From: Candidatus Thermoplasmatota archaeon
Lineage (GTDB): Archaea; Thermoplasmatota; SW-10-69-26; JACQPN01; JAIVGT01
Reading direction: 5' to 3'
DNA: 48,631 nucleotides
Assembly: GCA_035541015.1 (NCBI GenBank)
Contig: DATLFM010000094.1
Coordinates: 1 to 48,631, forward strand
Under the pieces are notes generated by a model. That model was not told the DNA's origin. It searched no databases and saw only the letters and a program-made list of their open reading frames with translations. The position numbers were made by a program, and so were the translations under genes. Shown piece by piece: positions 7,604 through 15,932 of the stretch (position 1 is its first letter; every line of letters starts with the position of its first letter).

Positions 7604-9238
7604 TTGGAGGACGCAGTCGCCCGCAACCCCCACCTCGGGGCCTACCTCGCCTCGCTTGCCGCCCAGGGGAAGCCCCAGCCGGCATGGAAGCCCGTCATGA
7701 CGCGCGACCTCAAGGCCGCCAAGCCCCTCGACTTCCTGTACCCGGTGGGCGACCCCATCTTCGTCCACCTGGTGAAGGACGGCACGAGCCTGTTCCCTCG
7801 CTACTACGCGATCGAGCCCGTGCTTGCGCCCGAGGAGGAATCCACGTTTGAGGCGTTGAAGATGCAGGTGTTCCTGCGCGCGCCCGAGGTGGCCGTCCCC
7901 GACGAGCCGGCGGAGTACAAGGACGCGCTCGGGAAGCTCCTCGACAAGATCCTCCAAGGCGGCGGCGTCACCGTCGGGACGGGCTTCCGCAAGAAGCGCG
8001 TGCCCGTGAACGGCCCGCTTCTCGAGAAGCTTCGGTACGCCCTCTTCCGCGACGTCGTCGAGCACGGGCCCATCGAGCCGGTCATGCGCGACACGTGGAT
8101 CGAGGACATCAACGGCCTTGGCATGCGCAACCTGCACGTCGTGCACAAGATCTTCGGCATGGTGGACACGAACATCAAGTTCCGCGACCTCTCCCACCTC
8201 GACCGCTGGCTCGAGACGATGGGCGAGCGCATGGGGCGACCCATCTCCGACTCGAGCCCCATCGTGGACGGCGCCCTCCCGAACGGCTCCCGCATCAACG
8301 TCGTCTACAGCGATGCGGTGAGCAAGGGCGGCTCGTCGTTCACGATCCGCAAGTTCAGCGACACGCCGCTTCCAGCCACGCAGCTCATCGCGTGGGGCAC
8401 CTGGTCGGCGCGCATCGGCGCGTACCTGTGGCTGTGCCTGGAGAACGGAATGTCCGTCTTCGTGGCCGGCGAGACGGCCTCCGGCAAGACGACCACCTTG
8501 AACGGCATCCTTCCCTTCATCAAGCCGCGGAGCAAGATCCTCACCGCCGAGGACACGCCCGAGGTCCTCCCGCCGCACGCGAACTGGCAGCAGCTCATCA
8601 CCCGCGACCGGGGCAACAAGGAGAGCAGCGTCACCATGTACGATCTCCTCAAGGCCGCGCTGCGCTCCCGCCCCAACTACGTGATCGTGGGCGAGATCCG
8701 AGGCGCCGAGGGCGCCGTCGCCTTCCAGGCCATGCAGACGGGCCACCCCACCATGGCCACGTTCCACGCCTCCTCGGTGGGCAAGCTCATCCAGCGCTTC
8801 AGCAGCGACCCCATCAACGTTCCGCTGCCGTTCATGGACAACCTGAACGTCGTGCTCATCCAGATGGCCGTGTACGTCCACGGCAAGATGCTCCGCCGCG
8901 TGCTCGCCGTGGAGGAGATCGAGGGCTACAGCAAGCGCACGAAGTCCGTCATCACGCGGCAGGTGTTCGCGTGGGACCCCGTGTCCGACAAGTTCCAGTT
9001 CAGCGGGCGCAACAACTCGTACGTCCTCGAGAACCTCGTCGCCGAGAAGATGGGCTTCAAGGACAAGCGCGCGATCTACGCCGAGCTCGACAAGCGCACG
9101 GCGATCCTCGAGGAGTTCGCCCGCCGCAAGGAGTTCGACTACCACCGCATGGCGCGCTTCTTCCAGGAATACGCCGAGAAGGGCGACGCCGTGCTTCCCT
9201 TCCGCATCGAGGAGGCGATGGCATCGCACAGCCGCTGA
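7604..9238 (+). CDS. arlI: Archaellum motor ATPase ArlI, first paralogue
   Basis: A 544-residue secretion-type ATPase that powers filament assembly and rotation. The N-terminal domain (residues 1-200) precedes the ATPase core with DGSRINVVYSD-like sequence, Walker A GETASGKTTT near 289-298, the glutamate-bearing EDTPEV, Walker B VIVGEIRGAEG near 360-370 and the histidine motif HPTMATFHASS. All key residues are present. A TTG start at 7604 is used because no ATG or GTG lies near the N-terminal homology shared with the second copy (EDAVARNPHLGAYLA against LEEALAADPELARYLA). A complete second arlI follows. Confidence 0.92.
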   Translation: MEDAVARNPHLGAYLASLAAQGKPQPAWKPVMTRDLKAAKPLDFLYPVGDPIFVHLVKDGTSLFPRYYAIEPVLAPEEESTFEALKMQVFLRAPEVAVPDEPAEYKDALGKLLDKILQGGGVTVGTGFRKKRVPVNGPLLEKLRYALFRDVVEHGPIEPVMRDTWIEDINGLGMRNLHVVHKIFGMVDTNIKFRDLSHLDRWLETMGERMGRPISDSSPIVDGALPNGSRINVVYSDAVSKGGSSFTIRKFSDTPLPATQLIAWGTWSARIGAYLWLCLENGMSVFVAGETASGKTTTLNGILPFIKPRSKILTAEDTPEVLPPHANWQQLITRDRGNKESSVTMYDLLKAALRSRPNYVIVGEIRGAEGAVAFQAMQTGHPTMATFHASSVGKLIQRFSSDPINVPLPFMDNLNVVLIQMAVYVHGKMLRRVLAVEEIEGYSKRTKSVITRQVFAWDPVSDKFQFSGRNNSYVLENLVAEKMGFKDKRAIYAELDKRTAILEEFARRKEFDYHRMARFFQEYAEKGDAVLPFRIEEAMASHSR

Positions 9239-10893
9239 AGGTCGCGCACGTCCCGGGCAACGGCGGCCCGCCCGCGCAGCCCCCCGAGACGCTCGAGGAG
9301 GCGCTTGCCGCCGACCCCGAGCTTGCGCGCTATCTCGCTCGGTACCGCTCCGAGCACGGGCGCGTCCCGCGATGGGCGCGCGTGCTCGTGCCGCAGGTGG
9401 ACGATGCCGAGGTGGACGTCGTCTACCCCACCGCGCCGGGCATGTACGCGCACGTGCACACGGTGGACCGCCGCCAGCTGTACACGGTCGTGGAGCCCGC
9501 GCTCGAGGGGCCCGAGGTGAGGCTTGCGCTTGCGGCCAAGGACGCCATCTTCCAGGCCGCCCTGTACGACAAGCCGCCCAAGGGCCAGGCCGAGCTCGAA
9601 GCCGCGATCCTCCGCCTCTTCGACAAGGTCGTCGCGCCGACGAAGAGCCCCGGCAAGGTGCAGGTGGACCCGGCGCGCGCCCCGATCCTCCGCTACCACG
9701 TGCTCCGCGACATCGCGCGGTACGGGCCGCTTGAGCCCTTCATGCAGGATCCCTACCTCGAGGACATCCAGAGCGTGGGAACAGGCTACATCCACGTCAT
9801 CCACAAGTTCTTCGACATGCTTCCAAGCAACGTCCGCTTCGAGGACGAGGGCTACCTCGACTCGTACCTTCGCAACCTGTCCGAGCGCATCGGACGGCCC
9901 GTCTCCGACGCGCGCCCGATCGTGGACGCGACGCTCTTTGACGGCTCGCGCATCAACGTCGTCTACAGCGACGACGTGTCCCGCAAGGGGCCGAGCTTCT
10001 CGATCCGCCGCGTGCACGAGAACCCCCTCTCCGTCACGCAGCTCATCGCGTGGAAGACCTTGACGGCCCAGATCGCCGCGTACCTGTGGCTGTGCCTGGA
10101 GAACTCCATGTCGCTGTTCGTGTGCGGCGAGGCCGCGTGCGGCAAGTCCACCACGCTGAACTCGATCCTGCAGTTCATCCCGCCGCGAAGCAAGCTCTAC
10201 AGCGCCGAGGACACGCCCGAGGTGCGGCCCGCGCACCCCGTCTGGCAGCGCCTGCTCACGCGGGAGTCGGGTCCCGAGGAGGCGCGCGTGAAGATGTTCG
10301 ACCTCCTCAAGGCCGCGCTGCGGTCGCGCCCGAACTACATCGTGGTGGGCGAGATCCGCGGCGCCGAGGGCGCCGTCGCCTTCCAAGCCATGCAGACGGG
10401 GCACCCGACCGTCGCCTCGTTCCATGCGAGCAACAAGGTGAAGATGATCCAGCGGCTCACGGCCGATCCCATCAACATCCCGCTCACGTTCATGGACAAC
10501 CTGAACGTGGCCGTCTTCCAGCAGGCGCTCTACAAGAAAGGTCGCCTCATCCGCCGCGTGACGGCCGTGGACGAGATCGAGGGCTACAGCGAGATGGACG
10601 GGGGCATCATGACGCGGCCCGTCTTCGTCTACGACGCCGCGTCGGATCGCCACACGTTCAAGGGGATGAACAACTCGTACATCCTCGAGAAGAAGATCGC
10701 CGAGCAGCACGGCTACGAGGACCCGCGACAGATCTACGCCGAGCTCGAGCTTCGCACGCGCGTGCTGCAGGGCATGGTGGACCACGGCATCCTGGAGACC
10801 CACGAGGTCAACCGCCTGCTGTTCGCCTACGCGGACAAGGGGCCCGCCTGCCTTCCCTTCAAGGTCGACATGCCGGAGGGGCTGCCGCATTGA
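9235..10893 (+). CDS. arlI: Archaellum motor ATPase ArlI, second paralogue (probable CTG start)
   Basis: A 552-residue second ArlI, homologous to the first over its whole length. Walker A GEAACGKSTT is near residue 298, and EDTPEV, VVGEIRGAEG and HPTVASFHASN are intact, so it should be active. The frame is -1 relative to the first copy. No ATG, GTG or TTG exists before GTG 9382, which would remove the conserved N-terminus (LEEALAADPELARYL). CTG 9235 overlaps the previous stop as CTGA, the same layout as TTGA at the arlI2/arlJ junction. A weaker option is ATC 9223, about 8 bases after GGAGG. Minus-one frameshifting into a fusion is also possible. Confidence 0.88.
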   Translation: MKVAHVPGNGGPPAQPPETLEEALAADPELARYLARYRSEHGRVPRWARVLVPQVDDAEVDVVYPTAPGMYAHVHTVDRRQLYTVVEPALEGPEVRLALAAKDAIFQAALYDKPPKGQAELEAAILRLFDKVVAPTKSPGKVQVDPARAPILRYHVLRDIARYGPLEPFMQDPYLEDIQSVGTGYIHVIHKFFDMLPSNVRFEDEGYLDSYLRNLSERIGRPVSDARPIVDATLFDGSRINVVYSDDVSRKGPSFSIRRVHENPLSVTQLIAWKTLTAQIAAYLWLCLENSMSLFVCGEAACGKSTTLNSILQFIPPRSKLYSAEDTPEVRPAHPVWQRLLTRESGPEEARVKMFDLLKAALRSRPNYIVVGEIRGAEGAVAFQAMQTGHPTVASFHASNKVKMIQRLTADPINIPLTFMDNLNVAVFQQALYKKGRLIRRVTAVDEIEGYSEMDGGIMTRPVFVYDAASDRHTFKGMNNSYILEKKIAEQHGYEDPRQIYAELELRTRVLQGMVDHGILETHEVNRLLFAYADKGPACLPFKVDMPEGLPH

Positions 10894-12548
10894 TCGACCT
10901 CGCGAAGACGTTCCAGACGCTCAACATGCCCCCGAGCCGGTACGTCACGTTCTACGCCGTGCCCATCGTGGCCGTCGGCATCGTGCTCGCCCTCCTGGTC
11001 CCGCGCCTGGTCGCGCCCCTGCTGCCCGAGTTCGTCGCGCCGCTTGTCCCGATTCTCCTCGTCGCTTTTGCCGCCGGCGTCGCGATCCTGCTTCCGGTCT
11101 CGCTCGCCGACAGGAAGCGCGCCGAGATCAACAACGCCATCCCGTTCTTCATGACGCACTTTGGCGTCCTCTCGACGTCGAACATCCCGCGCGCCGAGAT
11201 CATCCGCATCCTCGGCGAGAAGAAGGAGTACAACGCGCTCGCCGATGAGATGCAGCGCATCTACAGCCTCGTCTCGAACTGGAACCTGTCGCTCCCGCAG
11301 GCCTGCCGGTTCGTCTCGAAGACGACGCCCTCGAACATCCTCGCCGACTTCCTCGAGCGCCTGGCCCACGCGCTCGAGACCGGTCAGGACCTCGAGGTGT
11401 TCCTGCGCAACGAGCAGAGCGTCGTCATGAAGGAGTACGCGACGGTCTACGAGACGTCCATCTACCAGCTCGAGGGCATGAAGGACCTCTACCTCTCGAC
11501 GATGATGTCGGGCGTCTTCCTCGTGATCTTCGCCATCATCACGCCGCTTCTCACCGGCATCGATCCTTCGCAGCTCCTCGTCGGCATCCTGTTCCTGTTC
11601 TTCTTCCTCGAGGTCCTGTTCCTGTTCATGCTTCAGTCGCGCGCCCCCAGCGACCGCCTGTGGCATCGCCTCGACATCGTGACGAAGGAGCGCAACCAGA
11701 TCCAGCTCCTCGTGACCGGGGGCGCCGCCGCGGCCATCGTGATGTTTTTCCTGCTGCCGCGCCTGCTGGACGTGCCCGTCGGGCTCGCCCTTGCCGTCGC
11801 CGTCACGCCCATGGCCGCCGCCGGCCTCTTCGCCGAGACGGTCGAGGCGCGCGTGAAGCGGCGCGAGGACAACTACGCCGCCTTCGTCCGCTCGTTGGGC
11901 TCCTCGCTTGCCGCCAAGGGCGGATCGCTGCGCGAGGTCCTAAAGAAGCTCATGGCGCACAACTTCGGCCCGCTTACCACCCAGGTCCACAACCTCTTTG
12001 CGCGCCTGACGTGGCGCCTGCACGACGTGCTCGCCTGGAAGCACTTCTCGGCCGAGAGCGGCAGCAACCTCATCGAGAAGTTCAACGCCATGTTCATCGA
12101 AGGCATCCGCGCGGGGGGCAAACCGCAGGCCGTGGGCGAGATCATCAGCACGAACGTGACGCGCATCCTCAACCTGCGCAAGAGCCGCTACGGGACGGCC
12201 GGCACGTTCCGGCGCCTCATGCTCGGCTTCACCGCCGGCATGGCCTTCACGCTGTTCATCGGCATCGGCATGCTCGACGTGCTGAACTCGCTCTTCGGGC
12301 TTGCGAGCGTGCCCACCACCCTCGTTCCGATCCACCTCACGATCGACGTGGACACCTCGGGCATCGAGGAGATGCTCTTCTTCCTGCTCGTGTTCCACGC
12401 GCTTGCCGCGGCCGTCATGCTGAAACTCGTCGACGGCGGCGACTGGTCGGCAAGCTTCGTGAATTTCGTGGCCATGGTCTGGATCGCCGTGCTCATCAGC
12501 TACGCGAGCAAGGCGGTCATGGGCGGCATCTTCACGTTTGCCGGGTGA
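10890..12548 (+). CDS. arlJ: Archaellum membrane platform ArlJ
   Basis: A 552-residue polytopic membrane protein related to type II secretion PilC/GspF, the platform on which the ArlI ring turns. A hydrophobic pair near residues 22-70 is followed by a cytoplasmic domain (IPFFMTHFGVLSTSNIPRAE), paired helices near 205-250 and 275-315, and further membrane helices in the last 130 residues. TTG 10890 overlaps the arlI2 stop (TTGA) and has GGAGGGG upstream. It is the last gene of the archaellum operon; a GC-rich hairpin follows. Confidence 0.92.
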   Translation: MIDLAKTFQTLNMPPSRYVTFYAVPIVAVGIVLALLVPRLVAPLLPEFVAPLVPILLVAFAAGVAILLPVSLADRKRAEINNAIPFFMTHFGVLSTSNIPRAEIIRILGEKKEYNALADEMQRIYSLVSNWNLSLPQACRFVSKTTPSNILADFLERLAHALETGQDLEVFLRNEQSVVMKEYATVYETSIYQLEGMKDLYLSTMMSGVFLVIFAIITPLLTGIDPSQLLVGILFLFFFLEVLFLFMLQSRAPSDRLWHRLDIVTKERNQIQLLVTGGAAAAIVMFFLLPRLLDVPVGLALAVAVTPMAAAGLFAETVEARVKRREDNYAAFVRSLGSSLAAKGGSLREVLKKLMAHNFGPLTTQVHNLFARLTWRLHDVLAWKHFSAESGSNLIEKFNAMFIEGIRAGGKPQAVGEIISTNVTRILNLRKSRYGTAGTFRRLMLGFTAGMAFTLFIGIGMLDVLNSLFGLASVPTTLVPIHLTIDVDTSGIEEMLFFLLVFHALAAAVMLKLVDGGDWSASFVNFVAMVWIAVLISYASKAVMGGIFTFAG

Positions 12549-12552
12549 CCGC

Positions 12553-12568
12553 GGCGCCCGCAGGCGCC
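12553..12568 (+). terminator. Hairpin just after arlJ
   Basis: GGCGCC-CGCA-GGCGCC begins 5 bases after the arlJ stop and could end the archaellum transcript, although no T tract follows. It belongs to the CGCA-spacer class of palindromes seen elsewhere here. The rest of the 238-base gap to 12787 holds a TATA-like GTTAATG (12731-12737) and no gene I can support. Confidence 0.4.
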
Positions 12569-12786
12569 CGGGCGGGAGGAATTCGGGGGCCCCGTTTCGT
12601 GGCCAGCCGGGTGAGAACTCGGGTGGGTGACAGTGCGGGCCCGGGGCCCCACGGAATCCACGACGGGCGGGGGAATGACGGTTCCGCCAAGAACGTCACG
12701 TCGTGTGTGGAGAACGATCGTACAGGAATCGTTAATGCGGAAGGGGTCTACGAGAAGCGTCCCCTCGCCAGCGGGGGGACGATACC

Positions 12787-13431
12787 ATGCCGCCGCATCG
12801 CCCGCTGCAAGCCGCGATCCTCGTTCTCCTTCTCGCAGCGCTGTTCCTGGGCACCTTCTCGGCGGCAAGCGTCCTTCAGGGAAAGCGCGACCCGCTGGGC
12901 CTCGTGGAGGGAAGGCGCGAGGCGACGGCGCCGCCCGAGGAGCCGATCGCCGCCTCCGCGTGGGAGCCCCCGCCGGCCGCGCCGCCGCCCCCGCCCGACC
13001 TTGCGATCGAGCGCATGGAGAGGCAGGAATGCGTGGCGGCCGACGGCGGATGGCCCGGCCGCCTGCGCGTCACGATCCGAAACCTCGGGCCGGGACCCAC
13101 AGGCGGGTTCCTCGCATGGACCGAAGCCATCGTGACGGATCGCGCCTCCGGCGAGCGCGCCACGTACGCCTCCCAGGTGTGGGAGGAGGACCTCCTGCCA
13201 GGCCACGAGCGGACCTACGAGCTGCGCTACGGCTTCCCGCTGGCCTCCCTTGCTTCGCCGGCGCCCTTGGCGCCCGTCCCCGGCGAATACGACATCCTCG
13301 TGACGATCGACCGCCCGACCGACCCCGACTACGCCTTCCTCGGGGAGGCTGGCATCCTGCCGGAGGCAGACGAGACGAACAACGCCAAGACGGTGTCCTC
13401 CGACGGGCTTGCGCGCGGCGTATGCCGGTAG
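12787..13431 (+). CDS. Secreted protein with CARDB/Ig-like domain
   Basis: A 214-residue protein. A signal peptide or membrane anchor (LQAAILVLLLAALFLGTFSA) is followed by a Pro-rich linker and one beta-sandwich domain. The features RLRVTIRNLGPGPTGGF, a PGEYDILVTID block and a final EADETNNAK are typical of the CARDB family, in which the last strand ends with D/E-x-TNN. Such domains occur in archaeal cell-surface and adhesion proteins. The gene follows the archaellum operon but has its own TATA-like GTTAATG at 12731-12737. Specific function is unknown. Confidence 0.75.
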   Translation: MPPHRPLQAAILVLLLAALFLGTFSAASVLQGKRDPLGLVEGRREATAPPEEPIAASAWEPPPAAPPPPPDLAIERMERQECVAADGGWPGRLRVTIRNLGPGPTGGFLAWTEAIVTDRASGERATYASQVWEEDLLPGHERTYELRYGFPLASLASPAPLAPVPGEYDILVTIDRPTDPDYAFLGEAGILPEADETNNAKTVSSDGLARGVCR

Positions 13432-13437
13432 ACGTCC

Positions 13438-13941
13438 CTAGCGAAGCTTCGTGCCGTAGTCCACGTAGTTCGACGGCGGGGGCTCCACGTTCTGGTGCCA
13501 CAGCGACGCCAGCACCTCGCCGCGGTGGAGGTGCTCGTGCGTGAGGATGTGGAAGAGGATCTCCTCGACCGTGTAGTGCGAGCGCGCGGGCCGCGACTCC
13601 GCGTGCGTGGGGTCGACGGGCCCGCACAGGCGCAAGAGCCCGGCGTCGTCGAGCGACGCGACAAGGCCGTGCGTGCGCGCCCGGGCCTGCCGGGCGAAGG
13701 AGCGCACCGCGCCCAGGCCCGTGAACTCCGTCGGCTTGTGGCGTTCCCACTCGGGCGGCTCGCCGGCGATGACGTCCGCCCACGCCATCTCCACGTTGGC
13801 CACGTGCGTGAGGATCCCAAGCGGCGTGAAGTACGAGAAGTCGACGTTGGCGCGCAACGCCTCGGCGGGGACCCGGGCAAGGGAATCCCACCACCGCTCC
13901 GAGATGCTGTCGCTGAAGGCGAGGAAGCGTCGGACGTCCAT
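13438..13941 (-). CDS. DinB-family four-helix metal enzyme
   Basis: A 167-residue protein. The histidines in LGILTHVANVEM (near residue 45) and in ILTHEHLHRGEV (near 140) match the metal triad of the DinB/YfiT superfamily, whose members include thiol transferases and metal-dependent hydrolases. The start is placed at MDVRRFLAFSD, where the first helix begins; an in-frame ATG 48 bases upstream would add an unlike, basic leader. The substrate cannot be told from sequence. It is convergent with the CARDB gene, 6 bases apart. Confidence 0.8.
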   Translation of the reverse strand: MDVRRFLAFSDSISERWWDSLARVPAEALRANVDFSYFTPLGILTHVANVEMAWADVIAGEPPEWERHKPTEFTGLGAVRSFARQARARTHGLVASLDDAGLLRLCGPVDPTHAESRPARSHYTVEEILFHILTHEHLHRGEVLASLWHQNVEPPPSNYVDYGTKLR

Positions 13942-14035
13942 CCGATCCGGGCAAGCGCGCGCCCCTGCTTGAATCCGACGGGGCAGCAACCCTTGTCCCC
14001 AAGCTTGCTCGTCCCCCCGAGCCCTTGGCTTTCAC

Positions 14036-14275
14036 ATGCACGGTCAAGGACGCAAGCGGCCGACCGTCGCCGAGCATCCGGAGGAGCCGTCCGACGCGCA
14101 TCGGCCGGCAGACGACGTCGAGCGGGAGAAGCGCGCCGTCGCCGCGCAGGCGGAGACGGGCGCCCGGCCGCCGGAGATCGCCGGCGCCGCCCGCTCGCTG
14201 CCGCCGCCCGTCCGCGCGCACGTGGACCACCCGCCGCGGCGCCCGGGCCGCGCCTCGGGCAGGGGCGAGCCGTGA
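14036..14275 (+). CDS. Small charged protein, probably disordered
   Basis: A 79-residue hydrophilic protein rich in Arg, Pro, Glu and His (MHGQGRKRPTVAEHPEEPSD). No domain or membrane segment is visible. Support is the GTGA overlap with the next gene, implying coupled translation, and a similar make-up in the next two proteins. Low-complexity reading frames arise easily at this GC content, so the call is tentative. Confidence 0.4.
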   Translation: MHGQGRKRPTVAEHPEEPSDAHRPADDVEREKRAVAAQAETGARPPEIAGAARSLPPPVRAHVDHPPRRPGRASGRGEP

Positions 14276-14697
14276 CCGACGTCTTCGAACAGAGGCGTCT
14301 CGAGAAGGACCGCGCGGACCGGGAGGAGGCCGTGCCAAGCGACGACTCGGCGGCCGAATCGCTCGCAACCCGTCCCGACGAATCCGTGCGCGTGCTCTCC
14401 GATCCGAGCGTGGGCGACGTCGCGCGGGACGCGCGCGAGCGCGTGGGCCCCGAGGTTTCCCAGACCGAACGCGAGCTTGCCAAACGCGGGGGCGAGAGCG
14501 GGACCGCAGACGCCGGCAAAGACTACACGCGTCCCGGCTCCGCGATCCCGGCGGAAGATCCGCGCGAGCGCGCGGAGCGGCAGCACGAGGCCGCGCGCGC
14601 GAGCGCCTCCCGTGAGGCCATGGCGCAACCGCGGGCTCCCGACGAACTCTCCGCCGCCGCGCGGGAGCAGAAACGGCGGGACCGCCGGCTCCGCTAG
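14272..14697 (+). CDS. Small charged protein, probably disordered
   Basis: A 141-residue protein starting at a GTG that overlaps the preceding stop. It is dominated by Arg, Glu, Asp, Ala and Ser (QRRLEKDRADREEAV, AERQHEAARASASREAM) and ends in a basic cluster (QKRRDRRLR). It could form helix or stay disordered. No family is recognised. With its neighbours it forms a run of three hydrophilic small proteins beside the DinB gene; a nucleic-acid or stress role would be a guess. Confidence 0.45.
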   Translation: MTDVFEQRRLEKDRADREEAVPSDDSAAESLATRPDESVRVLSDPSVGDVARDARERVGPEVSQTERELAKRGGESGTADAGKDYTRPGSAIPAEDPRERAERQHEAARASASREAMAQPRAPDELSAAAREQKRRDRRLR

Positions 14698-14759
14698 CGG
14701 CCCGCCGACCGTGAACCGTCCCAACAGGCCTTTGCGGAACCACGGCAAACGCGGGACCC

Positions 14760-14954
14760 ATGGCCACCGACCGATCGCTGGACGAGATCCTCTCCACGCT
14801 CTACGACCGAAAGACCAAGCCGCCGGAGGCGTTCCTGCGCCCCGAGCGCCGCGAGGAGTCGGCCATCGAGGGCAACGGCCCCCTCGGCCGCGCATCGCCG
14901 ACGGACCCCCCCGGCACCTCGCGGCAGCGCGAGCGCGAGCAAGCGGAATCCTAG
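14760..14954 (+). CDS. Small hydrophilic protein
   Basis: A 64-residue protein (MATDRSLDEILSTLYDRKTK) with one predicted amphipathic helix at the N-terminus and a polar, Pro- and Glu-rich tail. The ATG fits a real start, and the helix has more order than the two proteins before it. Its end overlaps by 4 bases the convergent gene that ends at 14951. No family is recognised. Confidence 0.45.
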   Translation: MATDRSLDEILSTLYDRKTKPPEAFLRPERREESAIEGNGPLGRASPTDPPGTSRQREREQAES

Positions 14955-15877
14955 GCGACGGCGCCGCCTTCGCCCGCGCCGACGACGAACGCCTCGAGCT
15001 TGGCGGCGTGCGTCGGCCCTCCCTGCGGCGCGCGCGCCGTGACGGAGAACTCCACGTGCTCGCCCGCGCGCGCGCCCGCCGGCGACCGCACGAGAACGTA
15101 GAGGGTCCGCTCCTCGCGCGGATCGAGCTGCACGTCGGGCATGGCGAGGAAGGCCGTCCACCCTTCGGCGCCGCCCTGCACGTCGAGCCGCAGCGTCGCC
15201 CGTTGCGAGGAGCCGTTGCGCAGGCGGAGCGGGAACGAGACGCCCTTGCCCGGCTCCACGTTCTTGCGGGGCTCGGGCGCCGACAGGAGCGGAGGCGCGC
15301 CCATCGACCGCAGGTACCACCACGCGCCGGCGCCCACCGCGGCAAGCGCCAACGGGAAAAGAAGAAGGACGCCAAGGCCCACGCCGCCCCCCGAGGGCGG
15401 CACGAAGGGGGGCGGCGGAACCTCCAGGGACGCCGTGACGGTCTGCGTGAGGACCGGCCCCGAGACAGGCGGCGCGCCGGGCACCGGAATCGGCGGGGGA
15501 CAGGTGACGGACGCAGTCGCGGTCACGCCGGCAAACCGCGCGGCACCCACGCTCTGCGGCGCGGTGAGACGCAGCACCACGGTCTTCGTCGAGCCGGGCG
15601 CAAGCGTGAACTCCTCCGCTTCGGGCGCTCGCGACCACTCCGCCGCGTCGGGCTGCGAGAACGACAGCCGCACGCTTGCCGTGACCGCGTCCGTGCTCGC
15701 GAGCGTGACGTTGTACGCGGCCGTCTCGCCCGGGGGCAGCCGCGCGGTCGCCGGATCGACCGCAAGCGCGTACGAAGCGGCCGCGCACACGGGCTGCTGC
15801 GCGCCCGTCGGCGCCGCGAAGAAAAGGGAAGCGCACAGCATGGCGCCCACGAGGATTCCCCGCCGCAGCACGCGCAT
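14951..15877 (-). CDS. Membrane-anchored Ig-like (NEW3/COG1470-type) protein
   Basis: A 308-residue protein with signal peptide RGILVGAMLCASLFFAAP, a first beta-sandwich (about 25-145) with LPPGETAAYNVTLAS and FTLAPGSTKTVVLRLTAP, a Pro/Gly-rich linker, a membrane helix near 185-210 (LGVLLLFPLALAAVGAGAWW), and a second similar sandwich (NVEPGKGVSFPLRLRNGS, LDPREERTLYVLVRSPAGA). The repeated pattern of proline-glycine turn, strand, then added-constraint strand is the NEW3-like module of archaeal surface proteins. One domain on each side of the membrane is unusual. The start is 25-30 bases from the shared CTTAAAG, so the message is probably leaderless. Confidence 0.75.
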   Translation of the reverse strand: MRVLRRGILVGAMLCASLFFAAPTGAQQPVCAAASYALAVDPATARLPPGETAAYNVTLASTDAVTASVRLSFSQPDAAEWSRAPEAEEFTLAPGSTKTVVLRLTAPQSVGAARFAGVTATASVTCPPPIPVPGAPPVSGPVLTQTVTASLEVPPPPFVPPSGGGVGLGVLLLFPLALAAVGAGAWWYLRSMGAPPLLSAPEPRKNVEPGKGVSFPLRLRNGSSQRATLRLDVQGGAEGWTAFLAMPDVQLDPREERTLYVLVRSPAGARAGEHVEFSVTARAPQGGPTHAAKLEAFVVGAGEGGAVA

Positions 15878-15899
15878 CGCGCGCCCATGCCACCGGCGT

Positions 15900-15906
15900 C
15901 TTAAAG
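15900..15906. promoter_or_regulatory. Divergent TATA element between the Ig-like gene and hef
   Basis: CTTAAAG reads as a TATA-like box on both strands. It is about 25 bases from the minus-strand start (15877) and about 30 from the plus-strand TTG (15933), so both transcripts could be nearly leaderless. Confidence 0.5.
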
Positions 15907-15932
15907 CACTTGCGTTGCGTTGCGCCGGCCCG

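Noticed and set aside
8095-10893. A single open frame of 932 codons covering arlI1 antiframe and all of arlI2
   Set aside because: The first 380 codons are Arg/Pro/His-rich shadow of arlI1; ArlI homology begins only near 9235.
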